Origin: an uncultured Lachnospiraceae bacterium
GTDB lineage: Bacteria > Bacillota > Clostridia > Lachnospirales > Lachnospiraceae
DNA length: 24,702 nucleotides
Direction of reading: 5' to 3'
NCBI GenBank assembly: GCA_902783735.1
Contig: CACZSE010000052.1
Span: 1 to 24,702 of the forward strand
The notes below the pieces were generated by a model that did not search any database, was not told where the DNA came from, and was given only the letters and a program-made list of their open reading frames with translations. The position numbers were made by a program, and so were the translations under genes. Shown here piece after piece: positions 8,104 through 15,483 of this stretch (its first letter is position 1; each line of letters starts with the position of its first letter).

Positions 8104-9078
8104 TCAGTTATATCCCATTTCATCAAGTATCTTATCTATAACCCTTGCATTTCTCAATGAAAACTCTTTTGTAACATGAGGCGTTTCCGTACCTTCTATG
8201 CATCTGCCAAGATTCTCAACCTCGAGTGCATAATTCTGCCTTGCCTGTACAGTACGAGTAATGATACCCGAATCAGTCTCTATGGTATAACTCAGTTCTC
8301 CTTCCTGGTTATATTCGACTGTTGACCTTATGATACCCTTTGTGCCATGTACATAAAGTCTGTCCATCCTGCCGTTTCCCTGTTTTCCGAAAATCATTCC
8401 GACATTGAAAGAAGCTCTTGTTCCGTTTTCAAACAAAAGAAGTCCTGCTGAAAATACATCCACACCGAATTTGTTAAATTCGGCACTCGCCTTGCAAAAT
8501 ACTGGCTCACCTTCCGTTAAAGAAAGTATCATGGTCGTGCAGTAGCATCCCAGATCGTAAACAGCTCCGCCACCGGTCTCTTTATGAATTCTGATATCCT
8601 CTTCATATCCCTGTGTTACAAAGGCTGTTTCTATATAATCGATATCACCTATAACCCCGCTCTTAACATCATCTGCTAAAGATTTAATATACGGGCTGTG
8701 CAGATAGGCAAATGCTTCCATGAGTATGACTCCGTTTTGTTCTGCGGTATCATACATCTTCTTTGCTTCCTGTTCATTTAATGCCAAAGGCTTCTCACAA
8801 AGAACATGTTTTTTTGCGTTCAAAGCCTTTATGACCCACTCATAGTGCAGATTATTGGGTAACGGGATATATACCGCCCGGATATCCGGATCTGCCAACA
8901 ATGCATCATAACCTTCATAAGCCTTTTTAAATCCAAACTCATTTTTGAACGATTCTGCTTTTTTAATATCTCTTCCCGCTATTGCATAAAGCTCACAGTT
9001 ATCGGCCTTTAACATGCCCGGTATGGTACATCCTTTTGCTATTGATGCCGTTCCCAGAACACCCCATTTAATACTCAT
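8104..9078 (-). CDS. Gfo/Idh/MocA family NAD(P)-dependent oxidoreductase
   Basis: This is a 324-residue two-domain dehydrogenase. The N-terminal Rossmann domain opens with KWGVLGTASIAKG (glycine loop at about residues 6-14). CEKPLALNEQEAK (94-106) is the signature of the Gfo/Idh/MocA family and includes the EKP catalytic lysine. GGGAVYDLGCY is the usual substrate-pocket segment of the C-terminal beta-sheet domain. The family oxidises or reduces sugars, cyclitols and related polyols, and the substrate here is unknown. AAGGAGAG lies 7 nt before the ATG. It follows the SDR gene by 18 nt, so the two may share a transcript and perhaps a carbohydrate pathway, but no transporter or glycosidase is adjacent to narrow this down. 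Confidence 0.88.
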   Translation of the reverse strand: MSIKWGVLGTASIAKGCTIPGMLKADNCELYAIAGRDIKKAESFKNEFGFKKAYEGYDALLADPDIRAVYIPLPNNLHYEWVIKALNAKKHVLCEKPLALNEQEAKKMYDTAEQNGVILMEAFAYLHSPYIKSLADDVKSGVIGDIDYIETAFVTQGYEEDIRIHKETGGGAVYDLGCYCTTMILSLTEGEPVFCKASAEFNKFGVDVFSAGLLLFENGTRASFNVGMIFGKQGNGRMDRLYVHGTKGIIRSTVEYNQEGELSYTIETDSGIITRTVQARQNYALEVENLGRCIEGTETPHVTKEFSLRNARVIDKILDEMGYN

Positions 9079-9096
9079 CCGTAACTCTCCTTTTTG

Positions 9097-10020
9097 TTAT
9101 GCTGATAATCCCACAAATCTTTTTATTTCTTCCAATACATGCTCTTTATCGCAAATATAACCGTTATTCCCGCAAAATAGCTTATCATGTACGGTTTTAT
9201 AATCGTAATATGCAGGTGTGGTATTTATCTCATTTTTAAATGTCCCGCCTGTAATGTATTTATAAACCTCTGCTGCCGAAACAGGCTGTGTGGCAGGATG
9301 CCAGATCCTGATATCATTTTTTAAAGCAGTATTTATATCATTCCATAGTCTTGAAAGATCGTAAAACTGATACACACTTCTGCTGTCCGTGAAATTCAGA
9401 GCCGAAAAACCCAATTCTTTAAATCTTTGTTTTAACATCTCTTTATCTTCATCTGATGCATCAAGTTTGTAAAATCCGTTATCCTGCTTTTTATAATATG
9501 TTTTTAAGATCTCATCTTTTTGGGAAAGTTCATTAAACTTTTCTTCCTTTAACATAAAAGGTATATAAGTCATAAGATCATATATGAAGTTTTTCTTTAT
9601 ATTCTTGCCGAAAAGTCCCGGCAATCTGATGATAAGAGCGTCTTCGTACCTTTCCTGAACCCATTTTTCCAACCGGTATCTGTTATATCCGTAAGGATGA
9701 AGATCTGCAGTATCTATCTTTGAATTTTCATCTACATTTACGGGTTTTTTAAATACATCTATCGTAGATATAAGGACAAGTTTTTTCGGAGATATCTTTT
9801 TGATATTCTCCTGAGCCTGAATTATCAGTTCCATATCCTTTTTTGGTTCATTGTTGGCCAGATACTTTTCTGCCCTAAGTCCCGAATATATGAGAAGATC
9901 CGGGCATGTGCCATAAGCTTCTTCAATATTCTTTGAATTGTAAAGGCCTTCAATATTATTGCCTGCGGATTCAAAAATATTACTACCTACAAATCCGGTA
10001 TATCCTACCAATGCATTCAT
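9097..10020 (-). CDS. extended SDR (NAD-dependent epimerase/dehydratase-like) protein with Arg at the YxxxK lysine
   Basis: This is a 307-residue extended short-chain dehydrogenase-like protein. GYTGFVGSN (residues 6-14) is the NAD(P)-binding glycine motif and LVLISTIDVF holds the catalytic-region serine (S85). The usual YxxxK appears as YGYNR (Y110-R114) by alignment of HPYGYNRYRLEKW with the family's PYGxSKxxxE segment, so the catalytic lysine is replaced by arginine. A YRLEK five residues later is in a different register. A lysine-rich central insert (about 150-200) separates the two halves. The protein may be a reductase or epimerase on a sugar nucleotide, or a binding protein with low activity. 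The upstream Shine-Dalgarno is weak (GAAAGAAAAAAG). It sits 50 nt after the phosphopantetheinyl transferase gene. Confidence 0.8.
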   Translation of the reverse strand: MNALVGYTGFVGSNIFESAGNNIEGLYNSKNIEEAYGTCPDLLIYSGLRAEKYLANNEPKKDMELIIQAQENIKKISPKKLVLISTIDVFKKPVNVDENSKIDTADLHPYGYNRYRLEKWVQERYEDALIIRLPGLFGKNIKKNFIYDLMTYIPFMLKEEKFNELSQKDEILKTYYKKQDNGFYKLDASDEDKEMLKQRFKELGFSALNFTDSRSVYQFYDLSRLWNDINTALKNDIRIWHPATQPVSAAEVYKYITGGTFKNEINTTPAYYDYKTVHDKLFCGNNGYICDKEHVLEEIKRFVGLSA

Positions 10021-10070
10021 ATCTTTTTTCTTTCGGGGATCTAATCTTAAAAAATGTCGATACAGGAATA

Positions 10071-10712
10071 TTATATCATGAAACTATGTATCAACTCATC
10101 TATATTTATGTTTAAAGGCTGTACCTTTTGCGGCTCGTCAGAGTATACGGAGAATATATAATTATCCTTTATAAAACTGACAAGGTGTTCATCATGCTCT
10201 TTTAAAAACACGTTTATTGAGGTGATATCCGTTGTAAGTCCTGTTCCCAGGTATTTTGTATATGCTTCCTTTTTTGTCCAGACTTCAAAAAAATGTTCAT
10301 CATCTCCAAACCGTTCCACATATTCTATTTCTTTCGGATGGAAACATGTTTTCATGATATTGTATTTGATCGGCCTTATATGCTCAGTATCCACTCCGAC
10401 TTTTGAAGTATCACTTACCGCACAAAAAGCCATGCCTTTTGTATGAGATATGTTGAAATCAATATTCTCATAACCTTTTAAATACGGTTTTCCGTATTTC
10501 GATATATCAAATACAAGCTCATTATTCTTTATCCCCGTATATGTGCAGATCATATGCCTTAATAAAAGTGCACAATAAAGAGAGAGCACTTTGGATTCAT
10601 CAAACCTAAACCGCTCTATGACTGCTCTTCTTTCCTGCGATACAAAAGGAAGTAAAGACATCTCTCTTTGTGAAAAATGTGAATTTATTATTGGAAGACA
10701 ATAGGTAAGCAT
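10071..10712 (-). CDS. Sfp-type 4'-phosphopantetheinyl transferase
   Basis: This is a 213-residue enzyme that transfers 4'-phosphopantetheine from CoA to a serine of a carrier protein. The three Sfp signatures are present: NISHTKG (87-93), VGVDTEHI with Mg ligands D108 and E110, and EVWTKKEAYTKYLGTGL (143-159) with E149 and the CoA-contacting lysines. FHPKEIEYV between them is also characteristic. The length is typical. No acyl-carrier protein, NRPS or PKS gene lies in the window, so its client is unknown. AAGGA lies 9 nt before the ATG inside a short 5-bp inverted repeat. It follows the GNAT gene by 29 nt. Confidence 0.9.
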   Translation of the reverse strand: MLTYCLPIINSHFSQREMSLLPFVSQERRAVIERFRFDESKVLSLYCALLLRHMICTYTGIKNNELVFDISKYGKPYLKGYENIDFNISHTKGMAFCAVSDTSKVGVDTEHIRPIKYNIMKTCFHPKEIEYVERFGDDEHFFEVWTKKEAYTKYLGTGLTTDITSINVFLKEHDEHLVSFIKDNYIFSVYSDEPQKVQPLNINIDELIHSFMI

Positions 10713-10741
10713 ATTTATTCCTTATTGTTTAAGGTTGATCA

Positions 10742-11509
10742 TCAATTATTCTTTATGTTATCCTTTGTTTCGGATACGAAAAATTCACTGAATGCCGGCA
10801 TGAAACCGGATCTTACAGCCACGGACTGAGATACGGCATGACTCTCACATGTACCGTAAAACGGTAGAGTTCCCTGCTCTAACAGCCTTTGTTTAAGAAG
10901 CTTTACCAAATGAACCGCTATACCCCGGCCCTCATAGCCTTCTTTTACATCTATGCCTATCTGATGTACGTATTTTCCGTCTAAACTTGCTCCCGCCATT
11001 CCTTTTATCTTTTCACCGTCTTTTAACATCACAGCAATAACATCGGGTTGTGTGGGAGAGTAACACAAAGCTCTGTGACATATATTGTTTTCTCTCATAT
11101 TTTCAATATCTTTTTCATTCAGCCATATCTCATCACCCCACGGTTCTTCGATCTGTGATCCTTCGGCGGGCAGAAAATAGATATGTGTATTTACTATCTC
11201 TTTTTTGTATTCATGCAGGATATAATCAATCCTTCTTAAATTGTCAAAGTCAAAAAACCACTCCGGTTTACTGTCCTTAAAAAGCTCATTACATCCGCCC
11301 AGTATTGATTCATCGGCCATGATATACGCATTCCCCATGAGAATGACTACCCTGAAAAACGGATCCATTTTATTAATGATCCTTGAGCCTTCAAGTATCT
11401 TTGACGGAGAGAGAAATATTCCCTTTGAGATCTCCTCTGCATCATAAACATTGCAATCCAAATATATCTGTTTTTTCATGGTTTCCAAAATCTGTCCGGT
11501 TATTTTCAT
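10742..11509 (-). CDS. GNAT family N-acetyltransferase with long N-terminal domain
   Basis: This is a 255-residue protein. The C-terminal ~110 residues form a GNAT fold: MAGASLDGKYVHQIGIDV is the central sheet, and EGYEGRGIAVHLVKLLKQ (190-207) is the acetyl-CoA pyrophosphate-binding motif A (Q/RxxGxG/A form EGRGIA). ESHAVSQSVAVRSGF is the motif B helix region. The N-terminal ~120 residues have no signature I recognise; the layout resembles two-part GNAT proteins common in Clostridia. The acetyl acceptor is unknown. AAGGATC lies about 10 nt before the ATG. Only 37 nt separate its start from the terminator of the upstream unit, so it either has an overlapping promoter or depends on read-through. 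Confidence 0.82.
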   Translation of the reverse strand: MKITGQILETMKKQIYLDCNVYDAEEISKGIFLSPSKILEGSRIINKMDPFFRVVILMGNAYIMADESILGGCNELFKDSKPEWFFDFDNLRRIDYILHEYKKEIVNTHIYFLPAEGSQIEEPWGDEIWLNEKDIENMRENNICHRALCYSPTQPDVIAVMLKDGEKIKGMAGASLDGKYVHQIGIDVKEGYEGRGIAVHLVKLLKQRLLEQGTLPFYGTCESHAVSQSVAVRSGFMPAFSEFFVSETKDNIKNN

Positions 11510-11535
11510 CTTTACTGATCCTTATTTTTTGTTTT

Positions 11536-11570
11536 TAAATGATAAAAGGTGAACTCAGCCGAGCTCACCT
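11536..11570 (-). terminator. intrinsic terminator after the GH25 gene
   Basis: On the minus strand a 10-bp stem is formed by bases 11570-11561 and 11556-11547, with one G-U pair and a 4-nt loop (GGCT). It is followed by TTTTATCATTT. It begins 26 bases after the GH25 stop codon. No T-run follows on the plus strand, so it acts leftward only. The T-tract is interrupted, so some read-through is likely. Confidence 0.65.
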
Positions 11571-11595
11571 GAAAATGATCATGGCTTGTCAACAT

Positions 11596-12735
11596 CTATT
11601 CTTTTACAAACATAAGATTGATATCGATATCGCCTTTTATACCGTCTACTTTACCTTTATCGGTATATTGCCATATATCAAATTTGTATGGATAGCGTAG
11701 CGGTGTCCTGAAATATGCGAACCATTTGCGATATTCTTCCAGCCTGTCTATTTCGGTCATTCGCATATGGCTTTTTAGATTACCGTAGATCATAGGTTCA
11801 TAGCCTGCTTCTTTTACTCTTTCGCAAAATGCTATGACAATATCTGTTCTTTCTTCGGGAGTAACATTTTTTGTCCTGCTCTTAGACGGATTTGACGACT
11901 GTTCAACGTCTATCACGATGGGAAGCTGTAACTTAGCATCATATTCTTCTAAAAGATCTAAAACAAAATCCGCCTCTTCCTCACCTTCAGCAACATTTTT
12001 TGCTTCAGTAAAAAAATACACTCCGGCGTCGATACCTAATTCATTACAGGTCTTGATATTATATTCGAAGGTCTCATCTTCAACTATCTTTCCTGATCCG
12101 TAACCACGGTATCCGCATCTCATGATAACAAAATCTATGCCATCATCCTTAACCTTTTCCCAGTCTATCTTTTCCTGAAATTTTGAAACATCTATACCTC
12201 TCTTAACCGTAAAACCTTCTCCGGTATAATCTACTTCTCCCTCAACTTCTCCGGTTTCTTCATTTAAGGTCGGATATGTAAAACTGTCAAAACTAAGACC
12301 ATGTTTTGCTATATCATCTCGTACATCATAAAAATAATACCCTGACATGTCCTGTACAACGATCTTATCATCGAAAACATTTTCCAAAACGGTAAAAACA
12401 CTGTCACCGTCTTCGAACATTTCCAACATCTCTTCTTTTAACTGTTCCCTTCCGTCATCGGAGACCTTTTCAACAACAAGCTCCTTTGCGGCTTCTTTTG
12501 TTATATAATTGGTATTTATATCACTTATGAGTTCTTCTTTTTCTGCAGTGACCGTTTCTATCTGTTCGTTAAGCTGTTTTTTCTCATATATGAGCATTAT
12601 TATGACAGAAACCATTACTATCAGAATGATCATTCTGATGTAGAACATGATAACCGTTCTGATCCATCTTTTTTTTGCTTTTCTTTTTTTCTCGTTTAAA
12701 TATTCTTCTCTTAAATCTGTTCCGTCTTTAGTCAT
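11596..12735 (-). CDS. membrane-anchored GH25 (lysozyme/muramidase) protein
   Basis: This is a type II membrane protein of 379 residues. A short basic cytoplasmic tail (NEKKRKAKKRW) is followed by a membrane helix (about 26-50), a coiled-coil-like stalk rich in Glu/Lys (about 51-75), a ~100-residue region of unknown fold, and a GH25 domain from GIDVSKFQ (about 180) to the end. Active-site features are present: the first Asp in GIDVS, the DxE pair in PIVIDVEQ, and the closing DIWQYTDKGKVDGI...DIN. GH25 enzymes hydrolyse the beta-1,4 bond after N-acetylmuramic acid. The GTG at 12741 is an alternative start; I chose the ATG at 12735, which overlaps the last codons of the antiporter gene (ATGACTAA) and suggests coupled translation. 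Confidence 0.87.
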   Translation of the reverse strand: MTKDGTDLREEYLNEKKRKAKKRWIRTVIMFYIRMIILIVMVSVIIMLIYEKKQLNEQIETVTAEKEELISDINTNYITKEAAKELVVEKVSDDGREQLKEEMLEMFEDGDSVFTVLENVFDDKIVVQDMSGYYFYDVRDDIAKHGLSFDSFTYPTLNEETGEVEGEVDYTGEGFTVKRGIDVSKFQEKIDWEKVKDDGIDFVIMRCGYRGYGSGKIVEDETFEYNIKTCNELGIDAGVYFFTEAKNVAEGEEEADFVLDLLEEYDAKLQLPIVIDVEQSSNPSKSRTKNVTPEERTDIVIAFCERVKEAGYEPMIYGNLKSHMRMTEIDRLEEYRKWFAYFRTPLRYPYKFDIWQYTDKGKVDGIKGDIDINLMFVKE

Positions 12736-13951
12736 CGTCACGTTCTTTCTTATAGAGGAATGCAGCGTGGTCTCTGTTGTTTTCTCCGTCTTTTCCGTAA
12801 AGCAGTTTCAGTAAGATCGGAGTAGAAATTGAAGATACGATTATCAGCAGGATGACAGAAGTAAAATATACCGGCTGCATGAGACCTACCGAAAGGCCTT
12901 TTTGTGATACGATCAATGCCACTTCCCCTCTTGTCATCATACCTACACCTATCTTTGCCGAGTCGTTCAGATTAAACTTACAGCATTTTGCAACAGCACC
13001 GCATCCTATGATCTTGCATAAAAGCGCTACTATTACAAAGCCGATGGAAAACAGTAAAATATCAAGATTTATGTTATCGATATTTGTCTTAAGACCTATG
13101 CTGGCGAAGAATACCGGTCCAAAGAGCATGTATGAATTGATATCCATCTTTTCGGCTATATATTCGGAATCTCTTATGGAACAAAGAATGATCCCTGCAA
13201 GATAAGCTCCTGTAATATCGGCTATTCCAAAGAAATATTCTGCAATATATGCCATGGCAAAACAAAATGCCAGACCGGCTATCGGAATCCTTCTGGTTCT
13301 TGGATATCTGTTGTCGAACCATTTAAATACCTTATAGGAGATAAATCCTACAACCACAGCAAATACAAAGAATAAAACCGTGGAAATGATAACACTTACA
13401 GGCTTTGACTCAGGATTTTTAAATCCTATGACAAATGTTAAGACTATAATTCCTATGACATCGTCTATGATGGCAGCGCTTATAATGGTTGTACCGACTT
13501 TTCCTTTTATCTTTCCAAGTTCTTTTAATGACTGAACAGTTATGCTTACACTTGTTGCCGTCATAATACAGCCTATAAATACAGCCTTAAAGAACTGTTC
13601 TGTTCCTACTCCTTCCCATCCATAATAACATTGGAAGAAAATAAATCCTCCGACAAGAGACACAAAGACTCCGGCAACTGCGATCATAAAAGCAGCAAAT
13701 CCGGTCTTTCTCATTTCCTTTAAGTCGGTTTCAAGACCTGCGGAAAACATTAGCAGAATAACACCGATCTCTGCCATTTGCGACAAAAAATCCGACAGGA
13801 CCACTATATTTAAGAAGCATGGTCCAATAAGAAGTCCCGCAACTATCTCACCCACTACCTGTGGGGCCTTACATTTACGGGCAAGTATCCCAAAAAACTT
13901 GGCAGCTATGATGATGATAGCCAGATCCTTCAGTATCAAATACGATTCCAT
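12728..13951 (-). CDS. CPA2-family Na+(K+)/H+ antiporter (NapA/KefB-like)
   Basis: This is a 407-residue polytopic membrane protein with about 12 hydrophobic segments. The monovalent cation:proton antiporter-2 signatures are present: APQVVGEIVAGLLIGP (29-44), MFSAGLETDL (68-77), and the unwound-helix TATSVSITVQ (131-140). It also has AAIIDDVIGI (159-168), whose Asp pair D163-D164 marks electrogenic members, and GPVFFASIGL. MMTRGEVAL near residue 340 matches the cation/proton-coupling helix. There is no RCK/TrkA-N domain after the membrane part, unlike KefB/KefC, so NapA-like Na+/H+ exchange is more likely, though the ion cannot be fixed. AGAAGG precedes the ATG. It lies 19 nt after dgt and overlaps the GH25 gene by 8 nt. 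Confidence 0.88.
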   Translation of the reverse strand: MESYLILKDLAIIIIAAKFFGILARKCKAPQVVGEIVAGLLIGPCFLNIVVLSDFLSQMAEIGVILLMFSAGLETDLKEMRKTGFAAFMIAVAGVFVSLVGGFIFFQCYYGWEGVGTEQFFKAVFIGCIMTATSVSITVQSLKELGKIKGKVGTTIISAAIIDDVIGIIVLTFVIGFKNPESKPVSVIISTVLFFVFAVVVGFISYKVFKWFDNRYPRTRRIPIAGLAFCFAMAYIAEYFFGIADITGAYLAGIILCSIRDSEYIAEKMDINSYMLFGPVFFASIGLKTNIDNINLDILLFSIGFVIVALLCKIIGCGAVAKCCKFNLNDSAKIGVGMMTRGEVALIVSQKGLSVGLMQPVYFTSVILLIIVSSISTPILLKLLYGKDGENNRDHAAFLYKKERDDD

Positions 13952-13970
13952 TTAAAAAACCTTCTTTCTT

Positions 13971-15383
13971 TTATTGTATCCCGTTAAGCTCCTGATACAG
14001 ATCTTTAGCAAAACTGTCAGTCATTCCGCTCAGATAATCGGTTGCAAGGATCAGTCTGAGATACAATTTTTCTTCTTCAGTCTTTTCTTTTGAAAAGATC
14101 TTATATATTCTTCTGTAATCGTCGGAGATAAGTGCCATCACTCTGGAACCGACAACACTCATCTTTTCATCGGTATCATAATTTATCACGGCTTCGACAA
14201 AACGATCAAGTAAAAAATTAAAGATCGTATCAGCAGCGATCTCAAGCTTAAATATGGGCATTGAGGTAAATGCATACCGGTAAGCTATGTCTCCGAGTGC
14301 TTCCATCATATCTTCTTCTTCTGTAGAATGAAAAAGATCAAAGCAGTAACTTCCTTCCATGATGGATGAATAATTATTTATAAAACTGTCCGATGCCGCA
14401 AAAAGCATCTGTCCCTGTATCGATATGATCCAGTTTTGTACTGCGTATATATCGGGACGTTCCACATCATTTAATACGGCTTTTTCATATTTATGTTCAA
14501 GGATTTCTACAAGCTTACGAAAAACACCATCTTTACTTTCATAAGACTTGTTCGTTTTCAGCTCTTCTAAAAGCTGCTTATATGTGATGCATCCTTTTTT
14601 TATTGAATCTTCAATATCAGCGGTTTTGTAAGCTATGTCATCGGCCGCTTCAAGAAGAAATGTTAAGGGATGTCTGTTATTTTCAGTACCCACACTTTTT
14701 TGAATATCTTCAAAAATATCCCTTTCAGCATAAAGATATCCCATCTTTTTGGTTTTGATATTTCCGCTTTTTTTGTTTATATCCAAGGACGAACCCGGAT
14801 ATTTGATGATCGTGGATAAAAGAGCTTTTGTTAAGTTCATGCCATGCTCATCCACCAAAAAATGAAGCTTACTTACAACTCTTAAAGCCTGGGTATTTCC
14901 TTCAAAATTGTAAAAATCCTGTTTCATCTGTTCATTTAAATACGATTCCACAGGTTTACCTTTAAACTTTAAACCGGACAGATTATTTTTGAACCAGTTC
15001 TGTATTGCAGTTTCACCAAAATGTCCAAAAGGCGGATTTCCAATATCATGGATCAGACCGGCGCATTGAAGAATGGCACATATATCTTCTTTTTGTTTCT
15101 CCTTAAAATCCGGATCTAAGTTTAAAGCTATGATCTTTTCTCCTACATTTTGACCTAAGGATTTAGCAAAAGAGCTTACTTCCAAAGAATGGGTAAGTCT
15201 TGTTCTTATAAAATCACTCTTATCAAGAGGAAAGACCTGAGTCTTGTCCTGAAGCCTCCTGAAAGCCGCACTTCCTATTATCCTGTGATAATCCTTTTCA
15301 AACTCTGTCCTTAAGTCCCTCGATGTTGTACTTTTGGTAAATGATCTTATCCTGTCAGAACATAATAATTGATTCCAATTCAT
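13971..15383 (-). CDS. dgt: dGTPase-like dNTP triphosphohydrolase (HD domain)
   Basis: This is a 470-residue HD-superfamily enzyme that cleaves dNTPs to nucleoside and triphosphate. SRDLRTEFEKDYHRIIGSAA is the family's N-terminal signature. RLTHSLEVSS (H65) and GLIHDIGNPPFGHFGE (H112-D113) are the metal-binding HD motifs, and DIAYKTADIEDSIK is the downstream conserved helix with the fourth ligand Asp. The frame is open to a TTG at 15419, but the ATG at 15383 is better: AAGGA lies 8-9 nt upstream, and the TTG lies inside an inverted repeat. It heads a unit with the antiporter and GH25 genes and lies 100 nt after gyrA. dgt is taken as the likely name; true substrate preference is not readable. 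Confidence 0.9.
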   Translation of the reverse strand: MNWNQLLCSDRIRSFTKSTTSRDLRTEFEKDYHRIIGSAAFRRLQDKTQVFPLDKSDFIRTRLTHSLEVSSFAKSLGQNVGEKIIALNLDPDFKEKQKEDICAILQCAGLIHDIGNPPFGHFGETAIQNWFKNNLSGLKFKGKPVESYLNEQMKQDFYNFEGNTQALRVVSKLHFLVDEHGMNLTKALLSTIIKYPGSSLDINKKSGNIKTKKMGYLYAERDIFEDIQKSVGTENNRHPLTFLLEAADDIAYKTADIEDSIKKGCITYKQLLEELKTNKSYESKDGVFRKLVEILEHKYEKAVLNDVERPDIYAVQNWIISIQGQMLFAASDSFINNYSSIMEGSYCFDLFHSTEEEDMMEALGDIAYRYAFTSMPIFKLEIAADTIFNFLLDRFVEAVINYDTDEKMSVVGSRVMALISDDYRRIYKIFSKEKTEEEKLYLRLILATDYLSGMTDSFAKDLYQELNGIQ

Positions 15384-15407
15384 ATTGTTTTCCTTAAAAC
15401 GGTTTAA

Positions 15408-15467
15408 AACGCAGATCAATACAGGAGATTATAATATTGTTTCTAACTATCTGCATTGATCTGCGTT
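15408..15467. repeat. 13-bp perfect inverted repeat between gyrA and dgt
   Basis: AACGCAGATCAAT at 15408-15420 is repeated as its exact reverse complement at 15455-15467, with a 34-nt spacer. On the minus transcript the second arm is followed by TTTTAAACC, so it could form a long-loop terminator or attenuator after gyrA. The spacer contains a TATAAT on the minus strand, so it could equally be a pair of operator half-sites around a dgt promoter. The two readings are not resolved by sequence. Confidence 0.7.
15428..15456 (-). promoter_or_regulatory. candidate dgt promoter inside the inverted repeat
   Basis: The minus strand reads TATAAT at 15433-15428, about 45 nt before the dgt ATG. With a 17-bp spacer the -35 would be ATGCAG (15456-15451), a poor match to TTGACA, and no extended -10 TG is present. 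The -10 is good but the promoter call is weak. Confidence 0.35.
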
Positions 15468-15483
15468 AAAATATAAAATTCAA

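Noticed and set aside
10713..10741. Short inverted repeat CCTTA/TAAGG over the PPTase ribosome-binding site
   Set aside because: Only 5 bp, likely chance in AT-rich DNA; not enough for a regulatory hairpin call.
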